Source: Brevundimonas sp. (lineage in GTDB: Bacteria; Pseudomonadota; Alphaproteobacteria; Caulobacterales; Caulobacteraceae). Taken from it: 64,000 nt of DNA. A program made the position numbers and the translations under genes. The stretch covers positions 62,001 to 126,000 of the forward strand of contig QFQU01000014.1 of assembly GCA_003248965.1 (NCBI GenBank), given 5' to 3'. The notes beneath the pieces are model-generated. The model was not told the origin of the DNA. It saw nothing but the letters and a program-made list of their open reading frames with translations, and searched no databases. Positions 50,291 to 58,410 of the stretch are shown here, one piece after another. How positions within the stretch are numbered: position 1 is the stretch's first letter; each line of letters opens with the position of its first letter.

Positions 50291-50449
50291 TCAAGCGTGG
50301 TGCGCCGCCATGGCGAACAGATGCGGCCAGTTGCGGACCAGCATGATCACTGCGCCCAACCCCATCGTGGCCAACGGCGATAGAATTAAAGCCCGACGAA
50401 ACCTGTGGGCCCAATAGACGGCTTCTCCGACGGCGACGACCATCAACAT
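50291..50449 (-). CDS. Small membrane protein (52 residues)
   Basis: The frame begins MLMVVAVGEAVYWAHRFRRA after GGACGAGAAG and contains a hydrophobic helix at about residues 20-38 (LILSPLATMGLGAVIMLVRN) ending in His and Ala. It is more protein-like than an overlapping Arg-rich 84-residue frame. No family is recognised. It lies alone between tRNA-Thr and the secreted protein at 50526. Confidence 0.45.
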   Translation of the reverse strand: MLMVVAVGEAVYWAHRFRRALILSPLATMGLGAVIMLVRNWPHLFAMAAHHA

Positions 50450-50525
50450 CTTCTCGTCCCCCGACGATCATTACATCTTTATGACGTTAACGACGTAGGG
50501 CCGCCTCAAGGCGGAACGCAAGAGG

Positions 50526-51032
50526 TCAGTCGCGCGCGGCGTCCTTGCTCCAGTTGAAACCCACGGACATCGAACGGCTCAGCGAATCGACGCCGCGATA
50601 GCCGCCGAAGCCATAGCGCGGGTAGAAATAGCCGGGCGTCAGCCAGTAGTCGTTCTTGCCCTCGCGATAGGACAGGTCCAGCCGCCCGTTCTCGCCGATC
50701 GGCAGGGACACCGCCGCGCCATAGCTGCGATAGCCGCCAGTGCCGATCCCGGCCTCGACCATGCCGTGCATCTGTCGATCGTCGGCCGGCGCGGACGCCA
50801 CCGCCTGCTCGAACGATTCGCCAGGCGCGCGCGAGGCGATCCAGTTCTGGATCTGCTGTTCGGTGGTCATGCCGTGCGGAGCGGCGTCCTGGGCCGTAGG
50901 CGCGGGGGCTTCGACCGCTGGCTGGGGCGCGGCCATGGCGGCCGCGACGCCCGACGAATTGGCCGGCGCCGTCGTCACCACGCCTTCGGGATCGGCCAGC
51001 GCCATCAGGCTGAGCAGAACGGCGATAGACAT
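50526..51032 (-). CDS. Secreted hypothetical protein
   Basis: A 168-residue protein with a short signal-like N terminus (MSIAVLLSLMALADPEG) and an Ala/Pro-rich spacer. The C-terminal half contains GMVEAGIGTGGYRSYGAAVSLPIGENGRLDLSYREG and aromatic beta-strand features ending near VGFNW. This resembles a small barrel or surface-exposed beta protein, but no family is recognised. Confidence 0.6.
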   Translation of the reverse strand: MSIAVLLSLMALADPEGVVTTAPANSSGVAAAMAAPQPAVEAPAPTAQDAAPHGMTTEQQIQNWIASRAPGESFEQAVASAPADDRQMHGMVEAGIGTGGYRSYGAAVSLPIGENGRLDLSYREGKNDYWLTPGYFYPRYGFGGYRGVDSLSRSMSVGFNWSKDAARD

Positions 51033-51080
51033 GGGCGGTCTCCCTTCAGCCGCACCCTAGCACGGCGAATGCGGCCAAGG

Positions 51081-51569
51081 TCAGGCCAAACCGTCGCCCC
51101 GACCCAGGGGGTCGGGCAGCGGCTCGCCCTTCGGGACGAAACTCAGGGCGACGGAGTTGATGCAGTAGCGATCGCCGGTCGGCGGCGGCCCGTCGGGAAA
51201 GACGTGTCCCTGGTGGCTGCCGCAGCGCGCGCACAGCGTCTCGACCCGCACCATGCCATAGCTGGTGTCGCGCACCTGACGCACATGGGCCGCGTCCACC
51301 GGCTGGGTGAAGCTGGGCCAACCCGTACCGCTCTCGAACTTGGTCGCGCTCCTGAACAGCGGCAGGCCGCATTCGCGGCAGCAGAAGACGCCCTCGCGCT
51401 TTTCGCCCAGCAAGGTCCCGCAGAACGGCGCCTCGGTCCCGTGCGACAGCAGGACGCGCTTCTCTTCGGGGTCCAGGGCGGCCTCCAGTCGGGCGCGCGC
51501 CTCCGGGTCGGGCGGCGTCAGGTCGAAACCGGAGGGAGAGCGCAGGGCGTCGGAAGCAGAGTCTGTCAT
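51081..51569 (-). CDS. msrB: Methionine-R-sulfoxide reductase MsrB
   Basis: A 162-residue MsrB that repairs the R form of oxidised methionine. The structural zinc cysteines are CRECG and CARCG, the substrate loop is SGTGWPSF, and the catalytic cysteine lies in RYCINSVALSF. The start MTDSASDALRS at 51569 is chosen; an in-frame extension to 51731 overlaps the 3' end of the S41-like gene. It follows that gene on the same strand and complements the peroxidases in the window. Confidence 0.93.
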   Translation of the reverse strand: MTDSASDALRSPSGFDLTPPDPEARARLEAALDPEEKRVLLSHGTEAPFCGTLLGEKREGVFCCRECGLPLFRSATKFESGTGWPSFTQPVDAAHVRQVRDTSYGMVRVETLCARCGSHQGHVFPDGPPPTGDRYCINSVALSFVPKGEPLPDPLGRGDGLA

Positions 51570-51645
51570 GACCTGCAAATGGGAAGGGCCGGGCCGGGGT
51601 TCCAGCCCCCTGCCCGGCCCTCCTGTTTCAGGCGAAAACCGCGTC

Positions 51646-53130
51646 TTACTGGAACAGGGTTCCGACCCAGGCGCGCACGGCCGTCTCGTCCGTCGGATTG
51701 CCCGTGTAGGCCAGACCCTGCGCGGGGACATAGGGGGCGTCGTTGCCGCGCGTCCGCGTGGTCCAGGCCTTATGGCCGTAGCTCAGTTCGGCGTAGTTGG
51801 ACGGCAGGCGCATCACGGTGGGCTCGATGAAGATCGAATCCTCGGCCGTGGTCGAGCCGGCCAGACGCACGTTCGGCAGGCGCGTCAGCAGGTCCAGCGT
51901 ATCCAGGCAGCCGCCGCTGCAGCCGCCATCCACCAGCACCACGACCTTGCCCGCGACTGGATTGGCCGCCCCGGTGTCCGGGACGGACGGACGGCCCGGC
52001 ATGGTGAAGGTCTGCTGACCGGCCGCGATGGCCGAATCGAAGGCGGCGATCAGGGCCTGCGTCTGTTCGATCACCGCACCCGATTCCTGGACGAAGCGCG
52101 GATCGGCCTGCATCCGGCCCAGGGCCTCGGCGTACCACTGACGATTGCCCGGCGTGGCGCGATAGGTGATGGAGCCGGCCTCGGGCTGGCGGCTGACCGT
52201 GAACTCAGGCGTCCAGATGCGGTTGGCCAGGCCATAGCCGCGCGCCGTCGCGTTCGTCGCAGCGCCGTTGGCGCCGCGCAGGTCGATCACCACCCCTTGC
52301 GCCGCGCGGATGGCGGGGGCCTGCGCTTCGATGGCGGCGTTGAAGGCGTCCCAGCCGGCGCTGTCGGCGAAGCTGTGGACGTGAATCCACGGACGACCAT
52401 CGACGGTCTCGACCGACAGTGGATTGGCCGGCGGCATATAGACCGTGGCGCGATAGGCGGCTTCCAGGCTGGCGGCGTCCACCGGCTGGGGCTGCATCTG
52501 GAACTCGCGGTCGCGGCGGCCGACCTTGAAGGTGCACAGCGACGGCACGCCGCCGGCGAAGGGATTGTTGCGGTTCCACAGCAGATAGGGCGCGGTCCGC
52601 ACCTTGCCCGCCTCGGTCGTCAGGTCGCCTTCCCAGCGATCCAGCCGGTCCGACGCCAGGTCGGCGGCGCTCTTGTCGCCGCATCTGACCAGGGTCGCCC
52701 CCACCGGCGGCAGGTTGCGCACGCCCGGCTTCACATAGGACACCACATATTCGCCGTTGCGCCAGGCGGTGGTCAGACCCGGCCAGCCGATGGCGAAATA
52801 CGGTCCCAGTCCTTCGTAGGTCGGGCGGATAGCGATGTTCGAATCGCGAAAGCCGTTGGCGTAGTAGCGCAGCAGATAGGCGTGGCTGTCGCCGCTGTTG
52901 ACGCGCCCGGCGCGGCCTTGCGCGTCCTGCAGGCCCGCGTCGATCCAGGCGCGGAAGCCGTCACCCGCCGCGCCGGGGACGACGGCGGCCGGGTGGTTGG
53001 CGGCCAGGGCGTCATGGGCGGCCTGGAGGTCCTGTTGCGCCAGGGCGCGGAAATCCTGGGCGACGGCGGCGCCGGCCGCGAGCGTCAGCGACAGGACGGC
53101 GGCCGAGACGGCGGCGATCGTGCGGTTCAT
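51646..53130 (-). CDS. S41-like peptidase family protein, secreted
   Basis: A 494-residue protein with a signal peptide (MNRTIAAVSAAVLSLTLAAGAAVA) and an S41-type tail-specific protease fold: GVVIDLRGANG and KVVVLVDGGCSGGCLDTLDLL, where S41 enzymes have the nucleophile serine. The two cysteines around that serine (GCSGGC) are unusual. No PDZ domain is obvious. Similar proteins are annotated as S41 peptidases without proven activity. It lies upstream of msrB on the same strand. Confidence 0.78.
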   Translation of the reverse strand: MNRTIAAVSAAVLSLTLAAGAAVAQDFRALAQQDLQAAHDALAANHPAAVVPGAAGDGFRAWIDAGLQDAQGRAGRVNSGDSHAYLLRYYANGFRDSNIAIRPTYEGLGPYFAIGWPGLTTAWRNGEYVVSYVKPGVRNLPPVGATLVRCGDKSAADLASDRLDRWEGDLTTEAGKVRTAPYLLWNRNNPFAGGVPSLCTFKVGRRDREFQMQPQPVDAASLEAAYRATVYMPPANPLSVETVDGRPWIHVHSFADSAGWDAFNAAIEAQAPAIRAAQGVVIDLRGANGAATNATARGYGLANRIWTPEFTVSRQPEAGSITYRATPGNRQWYAEALGRMQADPRFVQESGAVIEQTQALIAAFDSAIAAGQQTFTMPGRPSVPDTGAANPVAGKVVVLVDGGCSGGCLDTLDLLTRLPNVRLAGSTTAEDSIFIEPTVMRLPSNYAELSYGHKAWTTRTRGNDAPYVPAQGLAYTGNPTDETAVRAWVGTLFQ

Positions 53131-53218
53131 GGGCGAAGTCTCCTGGGCCTGCTTTCAAGCTTGGTCGAGGCCGTTAAACCTTATGCGTCCTCGTCTTGCC
53201 AAGCCCGCGACGGCGATT

Positions 53219-53953
53219 TCACCCCTTTGTCGCACTGGCGAAGGGCGGATCGACCGCGACGGCGGCCCCGAAGATGCGCCCGAAGCTGGCGTGCAGGGCG
53301 GCGTCGGCCTCATCCATCGTCGTCAGCACGCCCAGATCGACCAGGCTGGTGACGCCGTGGTCCTGAATGCCGCACGGCACGATGCCGCCGAAATGGTCCA
53401 GGTCCGGCTCCACGTTCAGGCTGATTCCATGGAAGCTGACCCATTTGCGCACCTTCACGCCGATGGCGGCGATCTTGTCCTCGCGCGACCAGCCGGGGCC
53501 CTTGCGTTCGACCCAGACGCCGACCCTTCCCGGCCGCACGTCGGCCTGGACGCCGAACCGATCCAGCGCCCCGATCAGCCACAGCTCCAACCCGCGCACG
53601 AAGCAGCGCACGTCCCGCCCCCGCCGGTTCAGGTCCAGCATCACATAGGCCACCCGCTGTCCTGGCCCATGATAGGTGAACTGCCCGCCCCGCCCGGTGC
53701 GGTGAACCGGGAACCGACCGGCGTCCAGCAGGTCTTCGTCCTTGGCCGACACCCCGGCGGTGTAGAGGGGCGGATGTTCCAGCAGCCACACCATCTCGGC
53801 CGCCTCGCCCGCCGCGATGGCGGCCACGCGCGCCTCCATGAAGGCTTCGGCGGCGGCGTAATCGACATATCCGGACGACACGGCCCATTCGACCGGCCGC
53901 CCGTCGTCGAGACGCAGTTTCTGAAGGGCGGGGCTTAACGGCTCAGCAAGCAT
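53219..53953 (-). CDS. lipB: Lipoyl(octanoyl) transferase LipB
   Basis: A 244-residue LipB that moves octanoate from acyl carrier protein to lipoyl domains. The family blocks LLEHPPLYTAGVSAK, HRTGRGGQFTYHGPGQRVAY and the catalytic cysteine region FGGIVPCGIQDHGVTSL are intact. The ATG at 53953 lies only 9 bp from the divergent fliN-like ATG. A downstream GTG (VEWAVSSGYVDY) is a possible alternative start. Lipoyl proteins also serve as reductants for Ohr. Confidence 0.93.
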   Translation of the reverse strand: MLAEPLSPALQKLRLDDGRPVEWAVSSGYVDYAAAEAFMEARVAAIAAGEAAEMVWLLEHPPLYTAGVSAKDEDLLDAGRFPVHRTGRGGQFTYHGPGQRVAYVMLDLNRRGRDVRCFVRGLELWLIGALDRFGVQADVRPGRVGVWVERKGPGWSREDKIAAIGVKVRKWVSFHGISLNVEPDLDHFGGIVPCGIQDHGVTSLVDLGVLTTMDEADAALHASFGRIFGAAVAVDPPFASATKG

Positions 53954-53962
53954 GAGGCTTCA

Positions 53963-54268
53963 ATGTGCAGCCCGAGGCGTTTCCGCAAGAGACGGCCTGA
54001 GGTGAAGAGAGTCTCCGTGACGCAGATCAACGCAGTCGACGTCGAAATTTCCGTGGTTCTGGGCCGGTCGGTGCTGCCGATGTCGCAGCTGCTGCGCATG
54101 GGCCGCGGCGCCGTGATTCCGCTGGACGCCGCCGAGGGCGAGGAAGTCTGGATTCTGGCCAACAACCACCCGGTCGCGCGCGGCGAGATCGAGATTCGCG
54201 ACGACCGCATCGCCATCACCGTGACCCGTCCCGCCGACGTCTACGACTTCATGGCGGGTTCGGCCTGA
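53963..54268 (+). CDS. fliN: FliN-like flagellar motor switch (SpoA domain) protein
   Basis: A 101-residue protein consisting of one SpoA/FliN domain: VDVEISVVLGRSVLPMSQLLRMGRGAVIPLDAAEGEEVWILANN and VARGEIEIRDDRIAITV. FliN forms the lower C-ring and controls flagellar rotation direction and export. ATG 53963 is preceded by GAGG at 5-nt spacing, which sits over the lipB start codon. The protein is shorter at the N terminus than E. coli FliN. It is isolated from other flagellar structural genes in this window. Confidence 0.85.
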   Translation: MCSPRRFRKRRPEVKRVSVTQINAVDVEISVVLGRSVLPMSQLLRMGRGAVIPLDAAEGEEVWILANNHPVARGEIEIRDDRIAITVTRPADVYDFMAGSA

Positions 54269-54365
54269 GGTTGAGGACGGACATCCTCGCGCGCCCGTCG
54301 CAACCCGCTCAATTCCCGCTTTCCTTTTCCGACGCACTCCGCTATTCGCCGCCGCTCCGATGCGA

Positions 54366-54443
54366 GCGGTCGTGGCGGAATTGGTAGACGCGCAGCGTTG
54401 AGGTCGCTGTGGGGCAACCCGTGGAAGTTCGAGTCTTCTCGCC
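54366..54443 (+). pseudogene. tRNA-Leu (GAG)-like element with broken acceptor stem
   Basis: The 5' acceptor half GCGGTCG, D arm, anticodon arm CAGCG/CGCTG with loop TTGAGGT (anticodon GAG), long variable arm TGGGGCAACCCGT and T arm GGAAG-TTCGAGT-CTTCT are all tRNA-Leu-like. The 3' acceptor half should be CGACCGC plus A-CCA. Instead the sequence continues CGCCAAGGGAGG, which is the mgtE ribosome binding site. The gene thus cannot form an acceptor stem. Confidence 0.8.
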
Positions 54444-54458
54444 AAGGGAGGCGACAAC

Positions 54459-55877
54459 GTGAGCACCACGGACCACGCCTTCGTCCCGGCCGAAGCGCCC
54501 GATAATGAAGACCACGCCGCCCTGGACGAGGACTATGTCCTCACCCCCGCCTTCGTCGAGAAAGTCGTTGACGCCGCCGACGACGGCGACGGCATGCGGC
54601 TGCGCTCCCTGCTGGAAGACCTGCACCCCGCCGACGTCGCCGACCTGATGGGCTTCCTGACGGCCGAGCATCGCGCGGTCGTGGTGCTGTGGCTGCCGCC
54701 GGAGCTTCTGGCGGAAACCCTGCCCGAGCTGGACGACAACATCCGCGAGGAGGTGCTGGAGCGCGTGCCGCACGGCACCCTGGCCGAAGCGCTGCAGGAG
54801 CTGGATTCCGACGACGCCGCCGCCGTGGTCGAGGACCTGGAGGACGATCAGCGCGAGCGCGTCCTGGCCGCCATGCCCGAGGTGGACCGTGCGGCCATCG
54901 AAAGCAGTCTGGGTTACGAAGAAGAATCCGCCGGCCGCCTGATGCAGCGCGAGGTGATGGCCGCGCCCCAGTTCTGGAGCGTGGGCGACACCATCGACCA
55001 CATCCGCAAACAGGGCGACGACCTGCCCGAACTGTTCTTCGACATCTATGTGGTCGATCCCCTGAACAGGCCTGTCGGCGGTCTGTCGGTCAGCGGCCTG
55101 CTGCGCGCGCCGCGCACCGCCGCCCTCTCGGACCTGATGGAGCCGATCAACGAGATCGCCGTCGATCAGGACCAGGAAGAGGTCGCCTACATCTTCGAGA
55201 AATACCACCTGATCTCGGCGCCCGTCGTGGACGCGGCCGGCCGGCTGGTGGGCCAGATCACCGTCGACGACATCGTCAACATCATTCAGGAAGAGAACCG
55301 CGAGGACATCCTGCGCCTGGCCGGCGTCGCCGACGAGGACCGGGGTTCGTCCGTGACCGAGATCGTGCGCGGTCGCGTGCCCTGGCTGGCCATCAACTTG
55401 GCCACGGCGGCGCTGGGCGCCAGCGTCATCGGCCTGTTCGAGGCCACCATCCAGCAGATCGTGGCCCTGGCCGTCCTGATGCCCATCGTCTCGGCCATCG
55501 GCGGCAACGCCGGCACCCAGGCCCTGACCGTCACCGTGCGGGCGCTGGCGACGCGTGAGCTGAACTCGGCCAACGCCACGCGCACCTTCCTGCGCGAACT
55601 GGTCGTGGGCCTGGCCAACGGCCTGATCCTGGCGCCCCTGATCGGCGTCGCCGCCGCCGTCTGGTTCCGCGACGAGGATTGGCGCATCGGCCTGGTCATC
55701 GGCGCGGCCATGATCCTGAACCTGCTGGTCGCCGCCAGCATCGGGGTTCTGACGCCTCTGACCCTGTCGAAGCTGAAGTTCGACCCCGCCGTGTCGTCCG
55801 CCGTCTTCGTCACGGCCACCACCGACTTCTTCGGCTTCCTGATCTTCCTCGGCCTGGCCACCCTGGTCTTGCTCTAG
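54459..55877 (+). CDS. mgtE: Magnesium transporter MgtE
   Basis: A 472-residue Mg2+ channel/transporter. The N-terminal MgtE_N helical domain (LRSLLEDLHPADVADLMGFL) is followed by two CBS domains (residues about 145-265) and a C-terminal membrane domain of five helices with GGNAGTQALTVTVRALATRE and ATTDFFGFLIFLGLA. It begins at GTG 54459 with AAGGGAGG upstream, directly behind the tRNA-Leu-like element. CBS domains sense intracellular Mg2+ and close the pore. Confidence 0.94.
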   Translation: MSTTDHAFVPAEAPDNEDHAALDEDYVLTPAFVEKVVDAADDGDGMRLRSLLEDLHPADVADLMGFLTAEHRAVVVLWLPPELLAETLPELDDNIREEVLERVPHGTLAEALQELDSDDAAAVVEDLEDDQRERVLAAMPEVDRAAIESSLGYEEESAGRLMQREVMAAPQFWSVGDTIDHIRKQGDDLPELFFDIYVVDPLNRPVGGLSVSGLLRAPRTAALSDLMEPINEIAVDQDQEEVAYIFEKYHLISAPVVDAAGRLVGQITVDDIVNIIQEENREDILRLAGVADEDRGSSVTEIVRGRVPWLAINLATAALGASVIGLFEATIQQIVALAVLMPIVSAIGGNAGTQALTVTVRALATRELNSANATRTFLRELVVGLANGLILAPLIGVAAAVWFRDEDWRIGLVIGAAMILNLLVAASIGVLTPLTLSKLKFDPAVSSAVFVTATTDFFGFLIFLGLATLVLL

Positions 55878-55895
55878 CCACACCGGCCATCGATA

Positions 55896-55911
55896 CGGCT
55901 CGGCCCTTGCT
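55896..55911 (+). promoter_or_regulatory. Sigma-54 promoter upstream of spmX
   Basis: CGGCTCGGCCCTTGCT fits the -24/-12 consensus YTGGCACGrNNNTTGCW, with GG and GC exactly 10 nt apart. Transcription would start near 55922, giving a 35-nt leader. TacA and sigma-54 activate spmX in C. crescentus. Confidence 0.7.
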
Positions 55912-55956
55912 CGGACTCGCGTAAGGGCGCCTCGCCTGTTTCGAATTGGGTCAAAC

Positions 55957-56886
55957 GTGTCCGACGACGTGCATAAGCCTGCGAAGGTCTCCCGCGAGGG
56001 GGTCGTGCTGATCAAGAGCTTCGAGGGCTTTCGCCCGCGGGCCGTTCAGCGCGAAGACGGCGGCTGGGTCATCGGCTACGGCCACACCCTGTCCGCGCGC
56101 GAGGGCGCGACCGTTTCGGAAGCCGAGGCCGAGCTTCTGCTCCAGTACGACCTGATCCCGGTCGTGAAGGCCGTGGCCGAGGCCACGCGCGTCTCGCTGA
56201 ATCAGCATCAGTTCGACGCCCTGGCCAGCTTCGCCTACTCCATCGGGGTCGCACGGTTCCGCACCTCCGACGTGGTTGAGCATCTGAACGCCGGCGCCCC
56301 GGCCCGGGCCGTCGCCGCCATGGCCGACTGGGACGACGAAGGCGCGGCCCGCAAGCCGACCCGTCGCCGCTCGGCCGAATACGCCCTGTTCAACGCCGCG
56401 CCCGGCGCGCCCGTCGCCCTGACCGATCTTCTGGCCGCCCCCCTGCCCTCGCCCTTCGTCGAGACCGCGACCGAAGCGCCGGCGGAAGAAGCCGCCGCCG
56501 CCCTCCTGGATCAGGACGTCGCCCCCTTCCCCGCAGCCTCCGACGACGCTCCCGCCGCCGAGGCGACGGCCCAGCCGGCCCAGCCCCTGGCCGCCAACGA
56601 CATCGCCCCCACGACGGACGCCCAACCGACCGACGAACCCCGCCCGGTCCTGCCGAGGCGTCGCAAGAAGAAGGGCGCCGGGGTCGATCTGGTCGTCATC
56701 CTGGCGCTGGGCGCCCTGGGGATGCTGGCCTTCGGCACGGCCATGGCCGCCTTCGTCCGCGCTTCCACCGCACCCGGCGGCGACGCGATCATGATCGCCT
56801 GGGTGCTGATCGCCCTGGCGGTCGCCTGCATCGGCGTCTCGGGCTACAATCTGTATCAACGCTGGGGACGGGCCGACCGCCCCTAG
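55957..56886 (+). CDS. spmX: Polar muramidase-like developmental regulator SpmX
   Basis: A 309-residue protein with an N-terminal GH24 lysozyme-like domain (residues 10-150): the catalytic-type Glu in IKSFEGFR, GWVIGYGHT, then LNQHQFDALASFAYSIGV and FRTSDVVEHLNAG. A Pro/Ala/Glu-rich linker and two C-terminal membrane helices (VVILALGALGMLAFGTAMA and AWVLIALAVACIGVSG) complete the SpmX architecture. In Caulobacter it sits at the stalked pole and activates the kinase DivJ. The linker is shorter than in C. crescentus. The start is GTG 55957. Confidence 0.88.
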   Translation: MSDDVHKPAKVSREGVVLIKSFEGFRPRAVQREDGGWVIGYGHTLSAREGATVSEAEAELLLQYDLIPVVKAVAEATRVSLNQHQFDALASFAYSIGVARFRTSDVVEHLNAGAPARAVAAMADWDDEGAARKPTRRRSAEYALFNAAPGAPVALTDLLAAPLPSPFVETATEAPAEEAAAALLDQDVAPFPAASDDAPAAEATAQPAQPLAANDIAPTTDAQPTDEPRPVLPRRRKKKGAGVDLVVILALGALGMLAFGTAMAAFVRASTAPGGDAIMIAWVLIALAVACIGVSGYNLYQRWGRADRP

Positions 56887-56929
56887 CCATGCTTTGCGAA
56901 ACGCCGTGCGCGATGCTACGCCATCGTGC

Positions 56930-58093
56930 ATGAGCATTCCCTTCGCGCCCCAATCCATGGAATTCGGCCTCGGCGAGACCGCTGACGCCATTCGCGACAC
57001 GACCGCCCGCTGGGCCGCCGAGCGCCTGGCCCCTCGCGCCGCCGAGATCGACGCGACCAATACCTTCGCCCGCGATCTTTGGCCCGAGATGGGCGAGCTG
57101 GGCCTGCATGGAATCACGGTGGAGGAAGAGTTCGGCGGCCTGGGCCTCGGCTATCTGGAACACGTCGTGGCGATGGAAGAGGTCTCCAGAGCCTCCGCCT
57201 CCATCGGCCTCAGCTACGGCGCCCACTCCAACCTGTGCGTCAATCAGATCCGCCGCTGGGGCACGCCCGAGCAGAAGGCGAAATATCTTCCCAAACTGAT
57301 CTCGGGCGAACATGTCGGCTCCCTGGCCATGTCGGAGGCCGGTTCGGGTTCGGACGTGATGTCTATGCGCACCCGCGCCGAGAAGAAGGGCGACCGCTAC
57401 GTCCTGAACGGAACCAAGTTCTGGATCACCAACGCCCCCCACGCCGAGACCCTGGTGGTCTACGCCCGCACCGGCGACGGCACCGGCGGCGTCACCGCCT
57501 TCCTGATCGAAAAAGGCATGAAGGGCTTCAGCGTTTCGAAGAAGCTGGACAAGATGGGCATGCGCGGCTCCGACACCGCCGAACTGGTGTTCGAGGACTG
57601 CGAAGTCCCCGAGGAGAACATCATGGGCGGCGAAGGGCGCGGCGCCGCCGTGCTGATGAGCGGCCTGGACTATGAACGCGCGGTCCTTTCGGCCGGTCCG
57701 CTGGGCATCATGCAGGCGGCCCTGGACGTGGTCCTGCCCTACGTCCGCGACCGCAAGCAGTTCGGCAAGGCCATCGGCAGCTTCCAACTGATGCAGGGCA
57801 AGGTGGCCGACATGTACGTCGCCCTGAACAGCGCCCGCGCCTATGTCTATTCGGTCGCCCGCGCCTGCGATCAGGGCCTGACCACCCGCTACGACGCGGC
57901 CGGCGCCATCCTGCTGGCCTCCGAGAACGCGGTGAAGGTCACGCTGGAGGCCGTCCAGGCCCTGGGCGGCGCGGGCTACACCCGCGAATGGCCGGTCGAA
58001 CGCCTGGTTCGCGACGCCAAACTCTACGACATCGGCGCGGGCACCAACGAAATCCGCCGCTTCCTGATCGGCCGGGAACTGCTGGGAAGCTGA
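56930..58093 (+). CDS. Isovaleryl-CoA dehydrogenase-like acyl-CoA dehydrogenase
   Basis: A 387-residue acyl-CoA dehydrogenase. The FAD-binding segments are SYGAHSNLCVNQI, AMSEAGSGSDVM and FWITNAPHAETLVVYA. The putative catalytic base is the Glu in SGLDYERAVLSAGPLGIM, the position used by isovaleryl-CoA dehydrogenase, pointing to leucine catabolism. The C terminus GGAGYTREWPVERLVRDAKLYDIGAGTNEIRR is typical. ATG 56930 is just downstream of GCTACGCC, so the message may be leaderless. Confidence 0.88.
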   Translation: MSIPFAPQSMEFGLGETADAIRDTTARWAAERLAPRAAEIDATNTFARDLWPEMGELGLHGITVEEEFGGLGLGYLEHVVAMEEVSRASASIGLSYGAHSNLCVNQIRRWGTPEQKAKYLPKLISGEHVGSLAMSEAGSGSDVMSMRTRAEKKGDRYVLNGTKFWITNAPHAETLVVYARTGDGTGGVTAFLIEKGMKGFSVSKKLDKMGMRGSDTAELVFEDCEVPEENIMGGEGRGAAVLMSGLDYERAVLSAGPLGIMQAALDVVLPYVRDRKQFGKAIGSFQLMQGKVADMYVALNSARAYVYSVARACDQGLTTRYDAAGAILLASENAVKVTLEAVQALGGAGYTREWPVERLVRDAKLYDIGAGTNEIRRFLIGRELLGS

Positions 58094-58126
58094 CGGCTTC
58101 CTTTCCCACAGGAAAGGAGATCTCCG

Positions 58127-58312
58127 ATGCCCGCCAAATCCGCAGCCCAGCAGAAGGCCGCCGGCGCCGCTCTGTCGGCCAAGCGCGGCGACACCCCCAA
58201 GTCCAGGCTCAAGGGGGCCGCCAGGTCGATGGCCGAGTCCATGACGGAGAAACAGCTCGAGGAATTCGCCCACACCAGCCGCAAGGGCAAGCCCGAGCAT
58301 GTGTCGGACTGA
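58127..58312 (+). CDS. DUF3008 family protein
   Basis: A 61-residue basic protein starting MPAKSAAQQKAAGAALSAKR with a Ser/Lys-rich middle and MTEKQLEEFAHTSRKGKPEHV at the end. This matches the short DUF3008 family, thought to be stress-related; function is unproven. An AGGAGA site precedes the ATG by 8 nt. Confidence 0.8.
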   Translation: MPAKSAAQQKAAGAALSAKRGDTPKSRLKGAARSMAESMTEKQLEEFAHTSRKGKPEHVSD

Positions 58313-58410
58313 GACGCCGCGAATTATCTGAATCTGTTGCCGATCTGTAAGTGGCGGCGCGGGCGGCGACCGACTAGATGGACCCCACGTCCTGCCGAGC
58401 GCCCCGCCTG

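Noticed and set aside
50217..50471. An 84-codon frame on the minus strand
   Set aside because: Arg/Gly/Asp-rich and without structure; the overlapping 52-codon frame with a hydrophobic helix is more protein-like.
51307..53352. A 681-codon plus-strand frame opposite msrB and the S41-like gene
   Set aside because: Antisense shadow of well supported genes; composition is Arg/Gly/His-rich without motifs.
55939..56886. Phage endolysin as an alternative reading of the GH24 protein
   Set aside because: The Pro/Ala-rich linker, two C-terminal membrane helices, lack of phage neighbours and sigma-54 promoter fit SpmX much better.
56930..57000. Leaderless promoter TTGCGAA-GCTACGCC before the acyl-CoA dehydrogenase
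   Set aside because: The -10 has two mismatches and the -35 is poor, so it is mentioned only in the gene entry.
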